Notes under the pieces: generated by a model
The model's input: the letters and a program-made list of their open reading frames with translations, nothing else
Told to the model about the DNA's origin: nothing
The model's database searches: none
NCBI GenBank assembly: GCA_022839785.1
Contig: JALHJW010000002.1
Location: 310,001 to 374,000, forward strand
Direction: 5' to 3'
Length of the DNA stretch: 64,000 bases
Origin: Desulfovibrio sp.
GTDB lineage: Bacteria > Desulfobacterota > Desulfovibrionia > Desulfovibrionales > Desulfovibrionaceae
Program-made: the position numbers and the translations under genes
Shown: positions 8,466-16,299 of the stretch, in pieces
Layout of the letters: each line of letters opens with the position of its first letter
Position numbering within the stretch: position 1 is the first letter of the stretch

Positions 8466-10547
8466 ATGGACGGCGGCTTTGCATCGGGTCCGGAACACCT
8501 GGGCGAGAGGCGGACACGGCAGCGTCTGGCCGCCATCCTCGACGCCGCTGCGGAGCGCCTGGTCAGCCGCGCCCTGATCCTGGCCCGCGGGCAGACGCCG
8601 CCGGATCTCGCCCAGGTGGCCGACGAGGCGGGGCAGGCGTTGGTCAAAGGCCTTTTCCGTTCACTCCCGTGCGCCTTGCGGGCGGACCGCCCCCTGGATG
8701 CCGCCTGTCTGACGGAGTGCGGCGCACAGGAGTCCTGGCCAGGCCATGCACGCCGCCTGAAGCTCTTTCTCGGGCTGCTCGGCTGCTGCCGCACGGCCTG
8801 CCTTGAGGAACTGCGCCAGACCGCGCCGGACGAGGAGACGGAGCTGCGGCGTCTCACGGACATCCTCTTCAGCCGCCTGACCGGCCTCCCGCCGCACAAC
8901 TGGCCGAAGCGCTCTCCCGGCCACGCTGGGGACGCGGCCTGCGGGCCGCTTCTCGACGAGGCGCAGTACCGCCCCATCTTCGAGAACATCACCACGCCGG
9001 TCATGGTCTTCGACAACACCCTGACTCTTTTGGACTGCAACCTCTCGGCCTCGGCCCTGCTACGCGCGCCCGCGGTCTCCACGCCGGGCACGCTGCCCCG
9101 CTCAGAGCGCGGGGAAACCGGCTCCCCCTGGCGCGGCAGAACCGCGGCCCAGGTCGTTCCCTGGCTGGCCGAGGACATCGAGGAATTCCTCCACGGCGAC
9201 ACGGATCAGCGGCGCATCGAGACCGCGGCCTCCCTCGAAGGCGTGCTGCGCACCTATCAGATCACCTTCTCCCGCCTGCTGCACGCCGCCCGCACTACCC
9301 CCTGCGTGGTGGCGGAGATCAGCGACATCTCCTCCCTGCGGCACCAGGAAAAGGAGGCCCGGGAGGGACGCACGCTCCTGCGCCGCATCCTGGACGGCGT
9401 GGAGGCCGCCATCCTGGTCGTGGACCCGGGGGATCTCTCCATCCTGTACTGCAACGACAAGGCCTCGGAGATCACGGGCAGGAGCAGGATCGAACTCCTC
9501 GGCGGCAATTTCGCGGACATCGAGTTCCTCGGGCTGCGCAACGAGCCGCTCCAGCACCAGGCCCTGCTCTCCTCCGACGAGACCCACCGCGAAATGCGTC
9601 TGCTCAAGCCCGACGCCTCCATCGTGCCGGTGATCCAGACCGTGGTCACCGCGGCGATGCAGGGGGAACTCAAGGTGGTCAGCGTGCTCTTCGACATCAG
9701 CCGCCAGAAGGAGATGGAACGCCAACTCATGCAGTCCCAGAAGCTGGAGTCCATAGGTCAGCTCGCCGCGGGCATCGCCCACGAGATCAACACCCCCATC
9801 CAGTACGTCGGAGGAAACGTCGAATTCCTGGAAACGGCCTTTGCCGCTTACGAGGAGGTCGTGACCCGCCTCTGCGAGGCCCTGGACGCGGGGTTGGACG
9901 CCGCCGGAACAGCCGACGTCAGGGAGCGCGTGCAGGAACGGCTGGCCATGTTCCGCACCGAGGTGCCGCAGGCCGTGGCCCAGACCAAGGAAGGCGTGGA
10001 GCGGGTGTCGACCATCGTGCAGGGCATCCGCCGCTTCTCCCACCCCGGGAGCGAGTCGCGCAGGCCGACGGACCTCAACAAGGCGCTGACCGCCACTCTG
10101 GAGGTGGCCCGCAACGAATGGAAACACATCGCCGAGGCGGTCTTCGACCTCGATCCGGACCTGCCTCTTGTCTGGTGCAGTCCGGGCGAGATCAACCAGG
10201 TCTTCCTGAACATCGTGGTCAACGCGGCCCACGCCATCGCCGACAAGATCGGCGCTTCGGGAGGCAAGGGGCGGATCACGGTCGCGACGAGGCGGGATGG
10301 AGACGGCGTCGCGGTTCTCATCGGCGACACGGGGACGGGCATCAAGCCCGAACACCGGAACCGGATATTCGATCCCTTCTTCACCACCAAGATCCCGGGC
10401 AGGGGCACCGGGCAGGGGCTGGCCATCGCCCACTCGATCATCGACCAGCACGGCGGCGACATCGGCTTCGAATCCACGCCCGGCCTGGGCACGGAGTTCT
10501 GCATCCGTCTGCCGCTGGGCGCCCCCGGAGGCCAGGAGGCCCCATGA
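8466..10547 (+). CDS. Sensor histidine kinase, PAS-PAS, soluble
   Basis: A 693-residue kinase with no membrane helix visible, so probably cytoplasmic. Residues 1-150 are a helical region not recognised. PAS domains follow at about 160-290 (YRPIFENITTPVMVFDN) and 300-425 (RILDGVEAAILVVDPGD). The H-box carries His439 in AHEINTPIQYVGGN, a subtype with an Asn-Thr-Pro pattern. The ATPase domain shows the N-box NQVFLNIVVNAAHAI, GDTGTGI and GTGQGLAIAHSI. There is no receiver domain, and its stop overlaps the start of the next gene (ATGA), a REC-HDOD protein, which is its probable phosphorylation target. The ATG at 8466 is chosen over GTG 8463 because AGGAG ends five bases upstream. Confidence 0.9.
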   Translation: MDGGFASGPEHLGERRTRQRLAAILDAAAERLVSRALILARGQTPPDLAQVADEAGQALVKGLFRSLPCALRADRPLDAACLTECGAQESWPGHARRLKLFLGLLGCCRTACLEELRQTAPDEETELRRLTDILFSRLTGLPPHNWPKRSPGHAGDAACGPLLDEAQYRPIFENITTPVMVFDNTLTLLDCNLSASALLRAPAVSTPGTLPRSERGETGSPWRGRTAAQVVPWLAEDIEEFLHGDTDQRRIETAASLEGVLRTYQITFSRLLHAARTTPCVVAEISDISSLRHQEKEAREGRTLLRRILDGVEAAILVVDPGDLSILYCNDKASEITGRSRIELLGGNFADIEFLGLRNEPLQHQALLSSDETHREMRLLKPDASIVPVIQTVVTAAMQGELKVVSVLFDISRQKEMERQLMQSQKLESIGQLAAGIAHEINTPIQYVGGNVEFLETAFAAYEEVVTRLCEALDAGLDAAGTADVRERVQERLAMFRTEVPQAVAQTKEGVERVSTIVQGIRRFSHPGSESRRPTDLNKALTATLEVARNEWKHIAEAVFDLDPDLPLVWCSPGEINQVFLNIVVNAAHAIADKIGASGGKGRITVATRRDGDGVAVLIGDTGTGIKPEHRNRIFDPFFTTKIPGRGTGQGLAIAHSIIDQHGGDIGFESTPGLGTEFCIRLPLGAPGGQEAP

Positions 10548-11749
10548 GACCGCGCGTCCTCTTCGTCGACGACGAGCCCGCCCTGCTGGACATGCTCCGC
10601 CGCCAGATCATGGTCCGCGGCAAGGACATCGAGGCGTCCTTCGCCCCGGGCGGGGAAAAGGCGCTGGCGCTGCTCGGCCGGGCGGAATTCGACGTCGTGG
10701 TCGCGGATCTGCGCATGCCGGACATGGACGGCGCGGAACTGCTGCGGGAGACGGCCCGCCTCCATCCCACGGCCGCGCGGCTGCTCCTGACCGGCCAGTA
10801 CGACGCGAGGCGCGCCCTGGAATACGCCCGCACCGCGCACCAGCTTCTGCTCAAGCCCGTGCCCGTGGGCGACCTCCTGGCCACGGTCAGGAACCTGGCG
10901 GAACTGCGCAGCTTCATCACGGACCCGGTCCTGGCGGGCCTCGTGGGCCGCCTCACTTCCCTGCCCGTGGCGCCGGAAGCCTACCTGCGCATGACCAGAG
11001 CCCTGGCGAGCGAAACCGTCTCCCTGCACGACGTGGGCTGCATCGTGGCCGACGACCCGGCCCTGACGGCGACCATCCTCAGACTTTGCAACTCCTCGTT
11101 CTTCGGGCTGTCCAGGGAAATCCGCGACCCGTGCGACGCCGTCCGCCTCCTGGGCACGACAGCGCTCAAGTCCTTCGTCCTCTTCCACGAACTGTTCCGC
11201 ACCATAGATCCCCAGCGTCCGCCCCTGCTCGACATCGACGCCCTCTGGCACCACTGCCTGCACACCGCGCACTGCACCCGGCTCATCGTCCGGATGGAGA
11301 CGGGCGATGCCGACATGGCGGAGACCGGATTTCTGGCGGGACTGCTGCACGACATCGGCTTGCTCGTGCTGGCGGAAAACTTTCCGGACTCCTCCCGCGA
11401 CGTCCGCCAGGAGGCGGAGCGGACGGGCGCCCCCCTGCACGAGGTGGAGCGCGCCGCCTTCGGCGCGGGGCACGCCGAATTGGGGGCCTACATCATGGGC
11501 CTGTGGGGGATTCCACCGGAGATAGCCTGGGCCGTGGCCTTCCACCACGATCCCATGCGCCGCGTGGAAGGAGGCTTCGGGCTTCTCGCCATGCTGCACG
11601 CGGCGGATGCCCTGGAGCGCGAATTCTCGCCCGGAGACGGCATCACCCGCGAGATGGACCAGGCCTTCCTGGCCCTCACCGGCTATCTGGAGCGGCTTCC
11701 CGCATGGCGGGAGGCCTGCGCCGCATCCCTTCGCGAGGTTACGGCATGA
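10544..11749 (+). CDS. Response regulator with HDOD output domain
   Basis: A 401-residue protein: an N-terminal receiver (residues 1-120; acidic pair in FVDDE, acceptor Asp55 in DLRMPDMDG, conserved Lys in LLLKPVP) joined to an HDOD domain (about 130-335; LCNSSFFGL, LLGTTALKSFVLF, GLLHDIGLLVL). A C-terminal helical part holds a second His cluster (AFHHDPMRR). The gene overlaps both neighbours by ATGA, so the kinase, this protein and the next regulator are likely made in fixed ratio. Inference: the upstream kinase phosphorylates this receiver and the HDOD domain passes the signal by binding another protein. Confidence 0.9.
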   Translation: MRPRVLFVDDEPALLDMLRRQIMVRGKDIEASFAPGGEKALALLGRAEFDVVVADLRMPDMDGAELLRETARLHPTAARLLLTGQYDARRALEYARTAHQLLLKPVPVGDLLATVRNLAELRSFITDPVLAGLVGRLTSLPVAPEAYLRMTRALASETVSLHDVGCIVADDPALTATILRLCNSSFFGLSREIRDPCDAVRLLGTTALKSFVLFHELFRTIDPQRPPLLDIDALWHHCLHTAHCTRLIVRMETGDADMAETGFLAGLLHDIGLLVLAENFPDSSRDVRQEAERTGAPLHEVERAAFGAGHAELGAYIMGLWGIPPEIAWAVAFHHDPMRRVEGGFGLLAMLHAADALEREFSPGDGITREMDQAFLALTGYLERLPAWREACAASLREVTA

Positions 11750-12912
11750 ACAAGCGCGTCCTGTTCATCGACGACGACGAGAATATTCTGGCCAACTTCC
11801 GGCGCAACCTGACGGGCCGTTTCGACGTCACCACCACCACGAGCCCCATGGACGGGCTGGCGCGGTTGCAGATCGAGGAGCCCTACGCCGTGGTCGTGGC
11901 CGACCAACGCATGCCCGGGATGGACGGCGTGGAGCTGTTGGCCAAGGTGGCGGGCTGCTGCCCGGACACGGTGCGCATCATGCTCACCGGATTCGCCGAC
12001 ATTGAGACGGCCATCCTGGCCGTGAACGAGGGCAGCGTCTTCCGCTTCCTGACCAAGCCCTGCGAGATAAAGACCCTGATCCACGTCCTGGAGGCGGCCA
12101 TCGAGCAGCACCGGCTGGTGACCACGGAGAAGACCTTCCTGCGCCGCACGCTCAAGGGCTGCGTCGAGTTGCTCACGGAGATCGTCTCCCTGGCCAACCC
12201 CGAGGCCTACGGCCGGGCCGAGCGCTCCAAGCGCCTGGTCAGGGAGCTGCACAAGCGCCGCGGCCTGCCGAACTTCTGGAAGATCGAGACCGCGGCCATG
12301 CTCTCCCAGATCGGGCTCATCTTCACGCCGCCCGAGATCGCGGCCAAGGCCATCACCTACGACGGCCGGGACACCCGGTCGATCCGCGAGGACGCCCAGG
12401 TCCTGGCCATGATTCCCACGGTCAGCGCGGATCTGCTCTCCAAGATACCGTATCTCGAAGATGTTGCGGAGGCCATCCGGCGTCAGCACGTCCGGCTTTC
12501 GGACAATCCCGATCTGCCGCTTCCGGCCAGGGTGCTCAAACTTGTCCTGGACTACGACGCCCTGACCCAGCAGGGACACGGCCGTCTCGACGCCCTGGAC
12601 GTGATGCGGGGGCGCACCGGCTGGTACGACAAGGACCTCTTCCTCGCCTTCGAGAAATCGGTCTGCGACGAAACCGGCTTCGCCCGCCGGACGTTGCAGC
12701 TCGGAAAGCTGCGCCCCGGCATGGTGCTGCAGGAGGATATGTTGGCGGACAACGGGCTGCTGCTCATGGTCAGCGGCCAGGAACTGACCGAGCCGACCCT
12801 GCTCAAGCTCGCGAATTTCAGGAGATCGCAGGCGCTGAAGCCGGAAGTGATGGTCCTGGTGCCTTTGGCGCAGATCGAGGAGGTGGACGGAACCGTTCGC
12901 CACATCCTCTGA
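11746..12912 (+). CDS. Response regulator with degenerate HD-GYP-like domain
   Basis: A 388-residue protein with an N-terminal receiver (FIDDDE, acceptor Asp53 in ADQRMPGMDG, Lys in FLTKPCE), as in RpfG-type regulators. The rest aligns by order with HD-GYP proteins but the catalytic signatures are eroded. Where HDIG is expected, the text reads LSQIG; where HHE-GYP is expected, it reads RRQHVRLSDNPDLP. The C-terminal segment LGKLRPGMVLQEDMLADNGLLLMVSG matches a common accessory strand module. It therefore probably cannot hydrolyse c-di-GMP and may act as a binding or scaffold domain. It is the last gene of the trio and ends in a bidirectional hairpin. Confidence 0.85.
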   Translation: MNKRVLFIDDDENILANFRRNLTGRFDVTTTTSPMDGLARLQIEEPYAVVVADQRMPGMDGVELLAKVAGCCPDTVRIMLTGFADIETAILAVNEGSVFRFLTKPCEIKTLIHVLEAAIEQHRLVTTEKTFLRRTLKGCVELLTEIVSLANPEAYGRAERSKRLVRELHKRRGLPNFWKIETAAMLSQIGLIFTPPEIAAKAITYDGRDTRSIREDAQVLAMIPTVSADLLSKIPYLEDVAEAIRRQHVRLSDNPDLPLPARVLKLVLDYDALTQQGHGRLDALDVMRGRTGWYDKDLFLAFEKSVCDETGFARRTLQLGKLRPGMVLQEDMLADNGLLLMVSGQELTEPTLLKLANFRRSQALKPEVMVLVPLAQIEEVDGTVRHIL

Positions 12913-12930
12913 GGCGGCCGTGCCGCCTCA
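12910..12930. terminator. Bidirectional hairpin containing both stop codons
   Basis: A perfect nine-base inverted repeat (TGAGGCGGC, loop CGT, GCCGCCTCA). The outer TGA of the left arm is the stop codon of the plus-strand regulator gene, and the outer TCA of the right arm is the stop of the convergent minus-strand gene. It is probably a shared terminator, although there is no clear T-run. Confidence 0.65.
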
Positions 12931-13260
12931 GTGCTTGGCCCAGCCTTCCTCCGCGCCGCCACCCGCGATGTCCACGTCGAGGATTTTGCGCGGCCTCACG
13001 CCCATGCGGTTGTGGTAGCCCGCGCGACGGACCTTGACCCGCCCCACTTTCTGGTAGAGCATTTCCACGGCGGTGCGGATCTCGTCCTGGGCATGGCTGG
13101 TCAGGGCCAGCCCCGCCTTGCCGATGTCGTCCACGAAGACGCGGCGGGGCTCCTGATCGTCCACGCCGATGTCCACGAACGTCGTGAAATATTTTTCGAG
13201 CGGCACGAGCACGTTCTCGATCAGCTCGATGAGGTCTTCCTCGTAGATTTCCTGTTCCAT
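12928..13260 (-). CDS. Conserved hypothetical protein, acidic
   Basis: A 110-residue protein of no family I recognise. It is acidic at the N-terminus (EQEIYEEDLIELIENVL) and carries a central strand-rich part (PRRVFVDDIGKAGLALTSHAQDEIRTAVEML) with a basic stretch KVGRVKVRRAGYHNRMGVRPRK. The ATG at 13260 has GGAGGAG four bases upstream; a GTG just before it would be too close. It is convergent with the REC/HD-GYP-like gene and divergent from a VanZ-like gene with only 32 bp between the start codons. Confidence 0.7.
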   Translation of the reverse strand: MEQEIYEEDLIELIENVLVPLEKYFTTFVDIGVDDQEPRRVFVDDIGKAGLALTSHAQDEIRTAVEMLYQKVGRVKVRRAGYHNRMGVRPRKILDVDIAGGGAEEGWAKH

Positions 13261-13292
13261 CACACTCCTCCAAAAGGATTGGCACCGCCGGA

Positions 13293-13706
13293 ATGTATCC
13301 CGAACAGCGGCAATTGCAAGTGGACGGCCCCTGGGGCGGACGGACGCAGCGCCTCGAACGGTCGGCCCGCGCGCTCTGGCTGCTCTCCCTGGCGCTCACG
13401 GCGGGGCTGGCCCTCTACCCCGGTTCCGGCCTGATGACCGGAGAGATGCTGCAGGTGCGCAAGGACTACTGGGCTCATGTTCTTGTCTGGATCTGGCTGG
13501 CCGCCCTGCCCTACTGCTTCGAGCGCCGCCGCGGACGCGCCTCGCGCTTGGCCATCCTCGTCCTGCCCTACGGCATCGCGCTTGAGGCGTTGCAGCACCT
13601 CACCCCGGGCCGCACCTTCGAGTTCGCCGACATCGTCTGCGACGCCCTGGGCACGGCCCTGGGCATGGGGCTCGGCCTGCTCCTGGCGCGGCTGCGCCGG
13701 GCCTGA
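13293..13706 (+). CDS. VanZ-like small membrane protein
   Basis: A 137-residue membrane protein with four predicted helices (about residues 27-45, 58-75, 84-98 and 113-130). It has the VanZ-family pattern: K-x-x-H in KDYWAHVLVW before the second helix, and the block LEALQHLTPGRTFEFADIVCDALGTALG, where E-x-x-Q, G-R and D-I are conserved. VanZ gives low-level teicoplanin resistance in enterococci, but most members have no known role. The RBS is weak. It ends 8 bp before a convergent small gene. Confidence 0.8.
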   Translation: MYPEQRQLQVDGPWGGRTQRLERSARALWLLSLALTAGLALYPGSGLMTGEMLQVRKDYWAHVLVWIWLAALPYCFERRRGRASRLAILVLPYGIALEALQHLTPGRTFEFADIVCDALGTALGMGLGLLLARLRRA

Positions 13707-13714
13707 GGCCCGTC

Positions 13715-13963
13715 TCAGACCAGGCGCAGCAGGTCGTCCCCACTGCCGCGCGTCCTCCTGAACACGACCCTGGCCGCCTCCCCGCGCTCCTCCACCTCCA
13801 TCTCCCAGCCGTCCGCAACGCCTAGGGCGCTGACGATCTCGGCGAGCATGGCGGTCCTGACCAGAAAGACGATCTCGTCCCCCCGGGCCGCGTCCAGGTC
13901 GGCCTTCATGCGCGGGATCGTGCCGCACATCACGCGGTTGTAGTCGAATTCCTCGGGCGGCAT
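13715..13963 (-). CDS. Small hypothetical protein, possibly TusA-like fold
   Basis: An 82-residue protein starting MPPEEFDYNRVMC, with GGAGGG at a good distance upstream. The order is a single Cys near residue 13, a helix (IPRMKADLDAA), a hydrophobic strand (DEIVFLVR), a second helix (MLAEIVSALGVADG) and two closing strands. This order and size resemble the TusA/YeeD sulfur-carrier fold, but the CPxP signature is not intact (CGTIP is seen), so the resemblance is only suggestive. No sulfur-transfer gene is next to it. Confidence 0.55.
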   Translation of the reverse strand: MPPEEFDYNRVMCGTIPRMKADLDAARGDEIVFLVRTAMLAEIVSALGVADGWEMEVEERGEAARVVFRRTRGSGDDLLRLV

Positions 13964-14100
13964 GCGGGTCCCTCCGTGTCGTGCTGTGCACGTAGCCCCC
14001 GGCGCAGGCAGGGGGCAAGCAGAAAATCCCGCAAGAAGCCCTCCGCTCTCCTTGTCGCCGTCCAGACACCGCATTGTCAGCCGTACTCCCGACACATCCA

Positions 14101-14128
14101 TTGACGTTCTGGTGGAAAGATGTAATGC
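14101..14128 (+). promoter_or_regulatory. Candidate sigma-70 promoter of the small gene at 14155
   Basis: TTGACG (14101-14106) and TAATGC (14123-14128) are separated by 16 bases, close to the housekeeping consensus. The predicted start of transcription falls a few bases before the RBS AAAGGAG at 14142-14149. Confidence 0.5.
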
Positions 14129-14140
14129 GAAACGTGTTAC
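14122..14140 (+). promoter_or_regulatory. Imperfect dyad overlapping the -10 element
   Basis: GTAATGCG and CGTGTTAC flank AAA, with six of eight positions symmetrical and GTAA/TTAC outer ends. It covers the candidate -10 box and would be a plausible operator, possibly for the product of the gene itself. This is inference from position only. Confidence 0.35.
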
Positions 14141-14154
14141 GCAAAGGAGCAGCC

Positions 14155-14391
14155 GTGAGCCGCAAAGTCCGTTCCGTCCGCGTGTCCGAGGACCTCGAAG
14201 CCCTGGACCTGTCCGGCATCGTCAGGGAGTGCGAGAAATATCTGCGCGACCTCGAATCCGCCAGTCTGCTTCATTCTTCCGGCAACAAGGAGGCGGCCGA
14301 GGCGCTGCTCAAGGCCCGCCAGGCCGATCTCGGCCGCAAGATCGGCAAGCGGGTCTGGGACGCCCGCATGGCCCGCCTCAACCAGCAGTAA
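14155..14391 (+). CDS. Small basic hypothetical protein, possibly ribbon-helix-helix
   Basis: A 78-residue protein with a GTG start; AAGGAG is six bases upstream, which fixes the start better than the ATG at 14125. The N-terminus SRKVRSVRVSEDLEALDLSGIVRECEKYL has the layout of a ribbon-helix-helix DNA-binding motif: a short basic strand, then two helices. The C-terminal half is a charged helix (EAAEALLKARQADLGRKIGKRVWDA). I do not recognise a named family. A dyad over its own promoter fits autoregulation, but this is not shown. Confidence 0.6.
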   Translation: MSRKVRSVRVSEDLEALDLSGIVRECEKYLRDLESASLLHSSGNKEAAEALLKARQADLGRKIGKRVWDARMARLNQQ

Positions 14392-14428
14392 CCAGCCGTA
14401 TTTCCTCGCCTCCTTGCTCCTCGTCTCC

Positions 14429-14457
14429 GCGGCCGGGCGACCTCTCCGCCCGGCCGC
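14429..14457. terminator. Strong GC hairpin, terminator-like
   Basis: Perfect 11-base arms (14429-14439 and 14447-14457) with a seven-base loop, 38 bases after the stop of the small gene. There is no T-run, so it may act in either direction or be Rho-assisted. Confidence 0.5.
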
Positions 14458-14571
14458 CCTGACGTGCAGAAAAATTCTCGCATCTTGCCTCCAAACCGTC
14501 TTTTCGGCAGGCTAGCGTCGCCCGGCGCGCGCCTCACCGCATGCGTCGCGCATCGTTCATTCAGGGGGGGT

Positions 14572-15558
14572 ATGTTCACAGCCATGTTCGAGCATCAGAC
14601 GACCACATTCGCCCTGGCCGCCGGCATCCTCGGGGTGCTCGCGACCTTCCTGCTCTTCCGCAGGGCGCTGCGCCCGCGTCAGGCCGCACAAATCGACCCC
14701 ATGCTGGTCTCCACCCGTCAGGGGGTTCTCGAAATCCTGCGGCAGGCCGCCGACCACAAGCACCGCTTCGAGATGCGCATCCGGCACGGAGTGCTGGCCG
14801 AGCGCCTGCTCTCCACCCTGCTTCTGGACGCCCAGGAGACGTCCATGACCCTGGAGTTGCCCGCCAACGTGCGCGCGGGCAAGGCGCTGAAGGGACTGCC
14901 CGTGGAGGCCTTCGTCACCGGCAAGAACGCGCGCGGCATGAGCTTCTACAGCTTTGAAAGCACCATCACGGACGTGGGGCAGGGACCGAGGGGCGAAGGC
15001 ATCGTGGTCCTGGCCACCCCGGAGCGGATGCAGCTCTACTCGCGCCGCTCCTCTCTGCGCACCGAGATCCCCGAGGGCTACCTGAAGGCCGTGGAGGTCT
15101 GGTCCGCGGAGTCGCCGGGCAACGGCGACCCCCTGGACAGGGACGCCCTGGGCGACCCCATGCTGGAGTGGCGGGCGGGACAAGGCGGCGGCGTGCGCCT
15201 GCTCGACATCTCGGGCAACGGGCTCAGGCTCGGCAGTCTGCCGCCCCCGCCCGGCGGCCGGGACATGGCCGAGACGCAGCGCCACGTCATCGTGCGCCTG
15301 GAACTCGGCGATCCCGTGCGCGATGAATCCTCGGAGCACTGGCTGGCCTGCGAGGTGCGCAACGAGCACCGCCGCGCCGAGGACCTCCTGGACGCGGGGT
15401 TCAGGATAGAATGCCACGCCGCGCCCGACCACCTGGGCCTGCCGCGCTGGAAACGGCTGGAGGGAGGCGAGGAGGTCCCGGTGCTGGGCGAGTGGGTCTT
15501 CCGCTACCACCTCATCGCCCACCGCCAGGCCCGGGCCGACGAGGACCGGGGGGCCTGA
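14572..15558 (+). CDS. PilZ domain membrane protein (YcgR-like c-di-GMP reader)
   Basis: A 328-residue protein with one N-terminal membrane helix (about residues 12-29), a middle beta-rich YcgR-N-like region, and a C-terminal PilZ domain. The PilZ signature for c-di-GMP is intact: Arg159-x-x-x-Arg163 (RRSSLR) and DISGNG with Asp212. The membrane anchor is unusual for YcgR, which is normally soluble. The ATG at 14572 follows a run of G (AGGGGGGG); the ATG at 14584 is an alternative. It is convergent with a TPR-like gene (2 bp gap), and a second YcgR-type gene lies nearby, suggesting a local c-di-GMP-responsive group. Confidence 0.85.
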   Translation: MFTAMFEHQTTTFALAAGILGVLATFLLFRRALRPRQAAQIDPMLVSTRQGVLEILRQAADHKHRFEMRIRHGVLAERLLSTLLLDAQETSMTLELPANVRAGKALKGLPVEAFVTGKNARGMSFYSFESTITDVGQGPRGEGIVVLATPERMQLYSRRSSLRTEIPEGYLKAVEVWSAESPGNGDPLDRDALGDPMLEWRAGQGGGVRLLDISGNGLRLGSLPPPPGGRDMAETQRHVIVRLELGDPVRDESSEHWLACEVRNEHRRAEDLLDAGFRIECHAAPDHLGLPRWKRLEGGEEVPVLGEWVFRYHLIAHRQARADEDRGA

Positions 15559-15560
15559 AA

Positions 15561-16292
15561 TCAGGTCCGGGCGGAGCCGTCCGGGCGGGCCGCATGGTCT
15601 GCGCGGACGGCCCGCGCGTCGAGCCAGCGCAGGAAGGCCCTGGCTTCGCGAAAGTCCGGCCTGAGGGCGAGGCTTTTGCCGAGCAGGTCGCGGCAGGCGT
15701 CGGTTTCTCCCTTCTCGAAATGGGCTCGGGCCATGTTGAACAGCAGGTGCTCGTCCTGCGGCGAGGCCCGGTGCGCGACCAGGTAATGCTCCAGCGCCCC
15801 GTCCGGATCGTTCTCCTTGCGCAGCCGGATGCCCCGGGCGTTGCTCTCGCTGCACTGGCGGAACAGTATCTCCCCGCTCTTTTCCACCGCTTCGCGCAGC
15901 AGCTTCAAGAGCAGGGCGCTGCGGTCGCCCTCCTGTCCCGCCACGGCCGTGCGCAAGGCCAGCAGCAGCCCCTTTTCCGCCGGAGAGAGCCGGGCCACGT
16001 CGGGCACGCCGCGCGAGGCCTCCAGGATATGCAGCAGGGCGTCAAGCAGCGGCATGAAGGTCTCGGCCCAGAGCGCCGGGTCCGGGACGAAGCCCTGCGC
16101 GAACTCGTCGGCGCCGATGCGCTTGCGCATCGCGGTCACGTTTTTCTGCCCATTGAGCGCGAAGACCTCGCACCCGTCCCTGTCGCTGAGCACGAACCAG
16201 AACAGGCGCTCGCGCCCTTCCCTGGCCGTGCCGCCCATGCCGCGCGTGCGGCCGAAGTCCGTGGCGAAGGCCCCGGCGATCCGCAGTTCCAT
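15561..16292 (-). CDS. TPR-containing hypothetical protein
   Basis: A 243-residue protein. Residues 1-75 form an unrecognised alpha/beta part (DFGRTRGMGGTAREGRERLFWFVLSDRDG). The C-terminal 90 residues have two tetratricopeptide-like helical pairs: GIRLRKENDPDGALEHYLVAHRASPQD and LLFNMARAHFEKGETDACRDLLGKSLALRPD. It is downstream of a YcgR-type PilZ gene, 7 bp apart on the same strand, so they are probably co-transcribed. A protein-binding role is inferred from the repeats. No pathway is clear. Confidence 0.75.
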   Translation of the reverse strand: MELRIAGAFATDFGRTRGMGGTAREGRERLFWFVLSDRDGCEVFALNGQKNVTAMRKRIGADEFAQGFVPDPALWAETFMPLLDALLHILEASRGVPDVARLSPAEKGLLLALRTAVAGQEGDRSALLLKLLREAVEKSGEILFRQCSESNARGIRLRKENDPDGALEHYLVAHRASPQDEHLLFNMARAHFEKGETDACRDLLGKSLALRPDFREARAFLRWLDARAVRADHAARPDGSART

Positions 16293-16299
16293 ACGTCCC

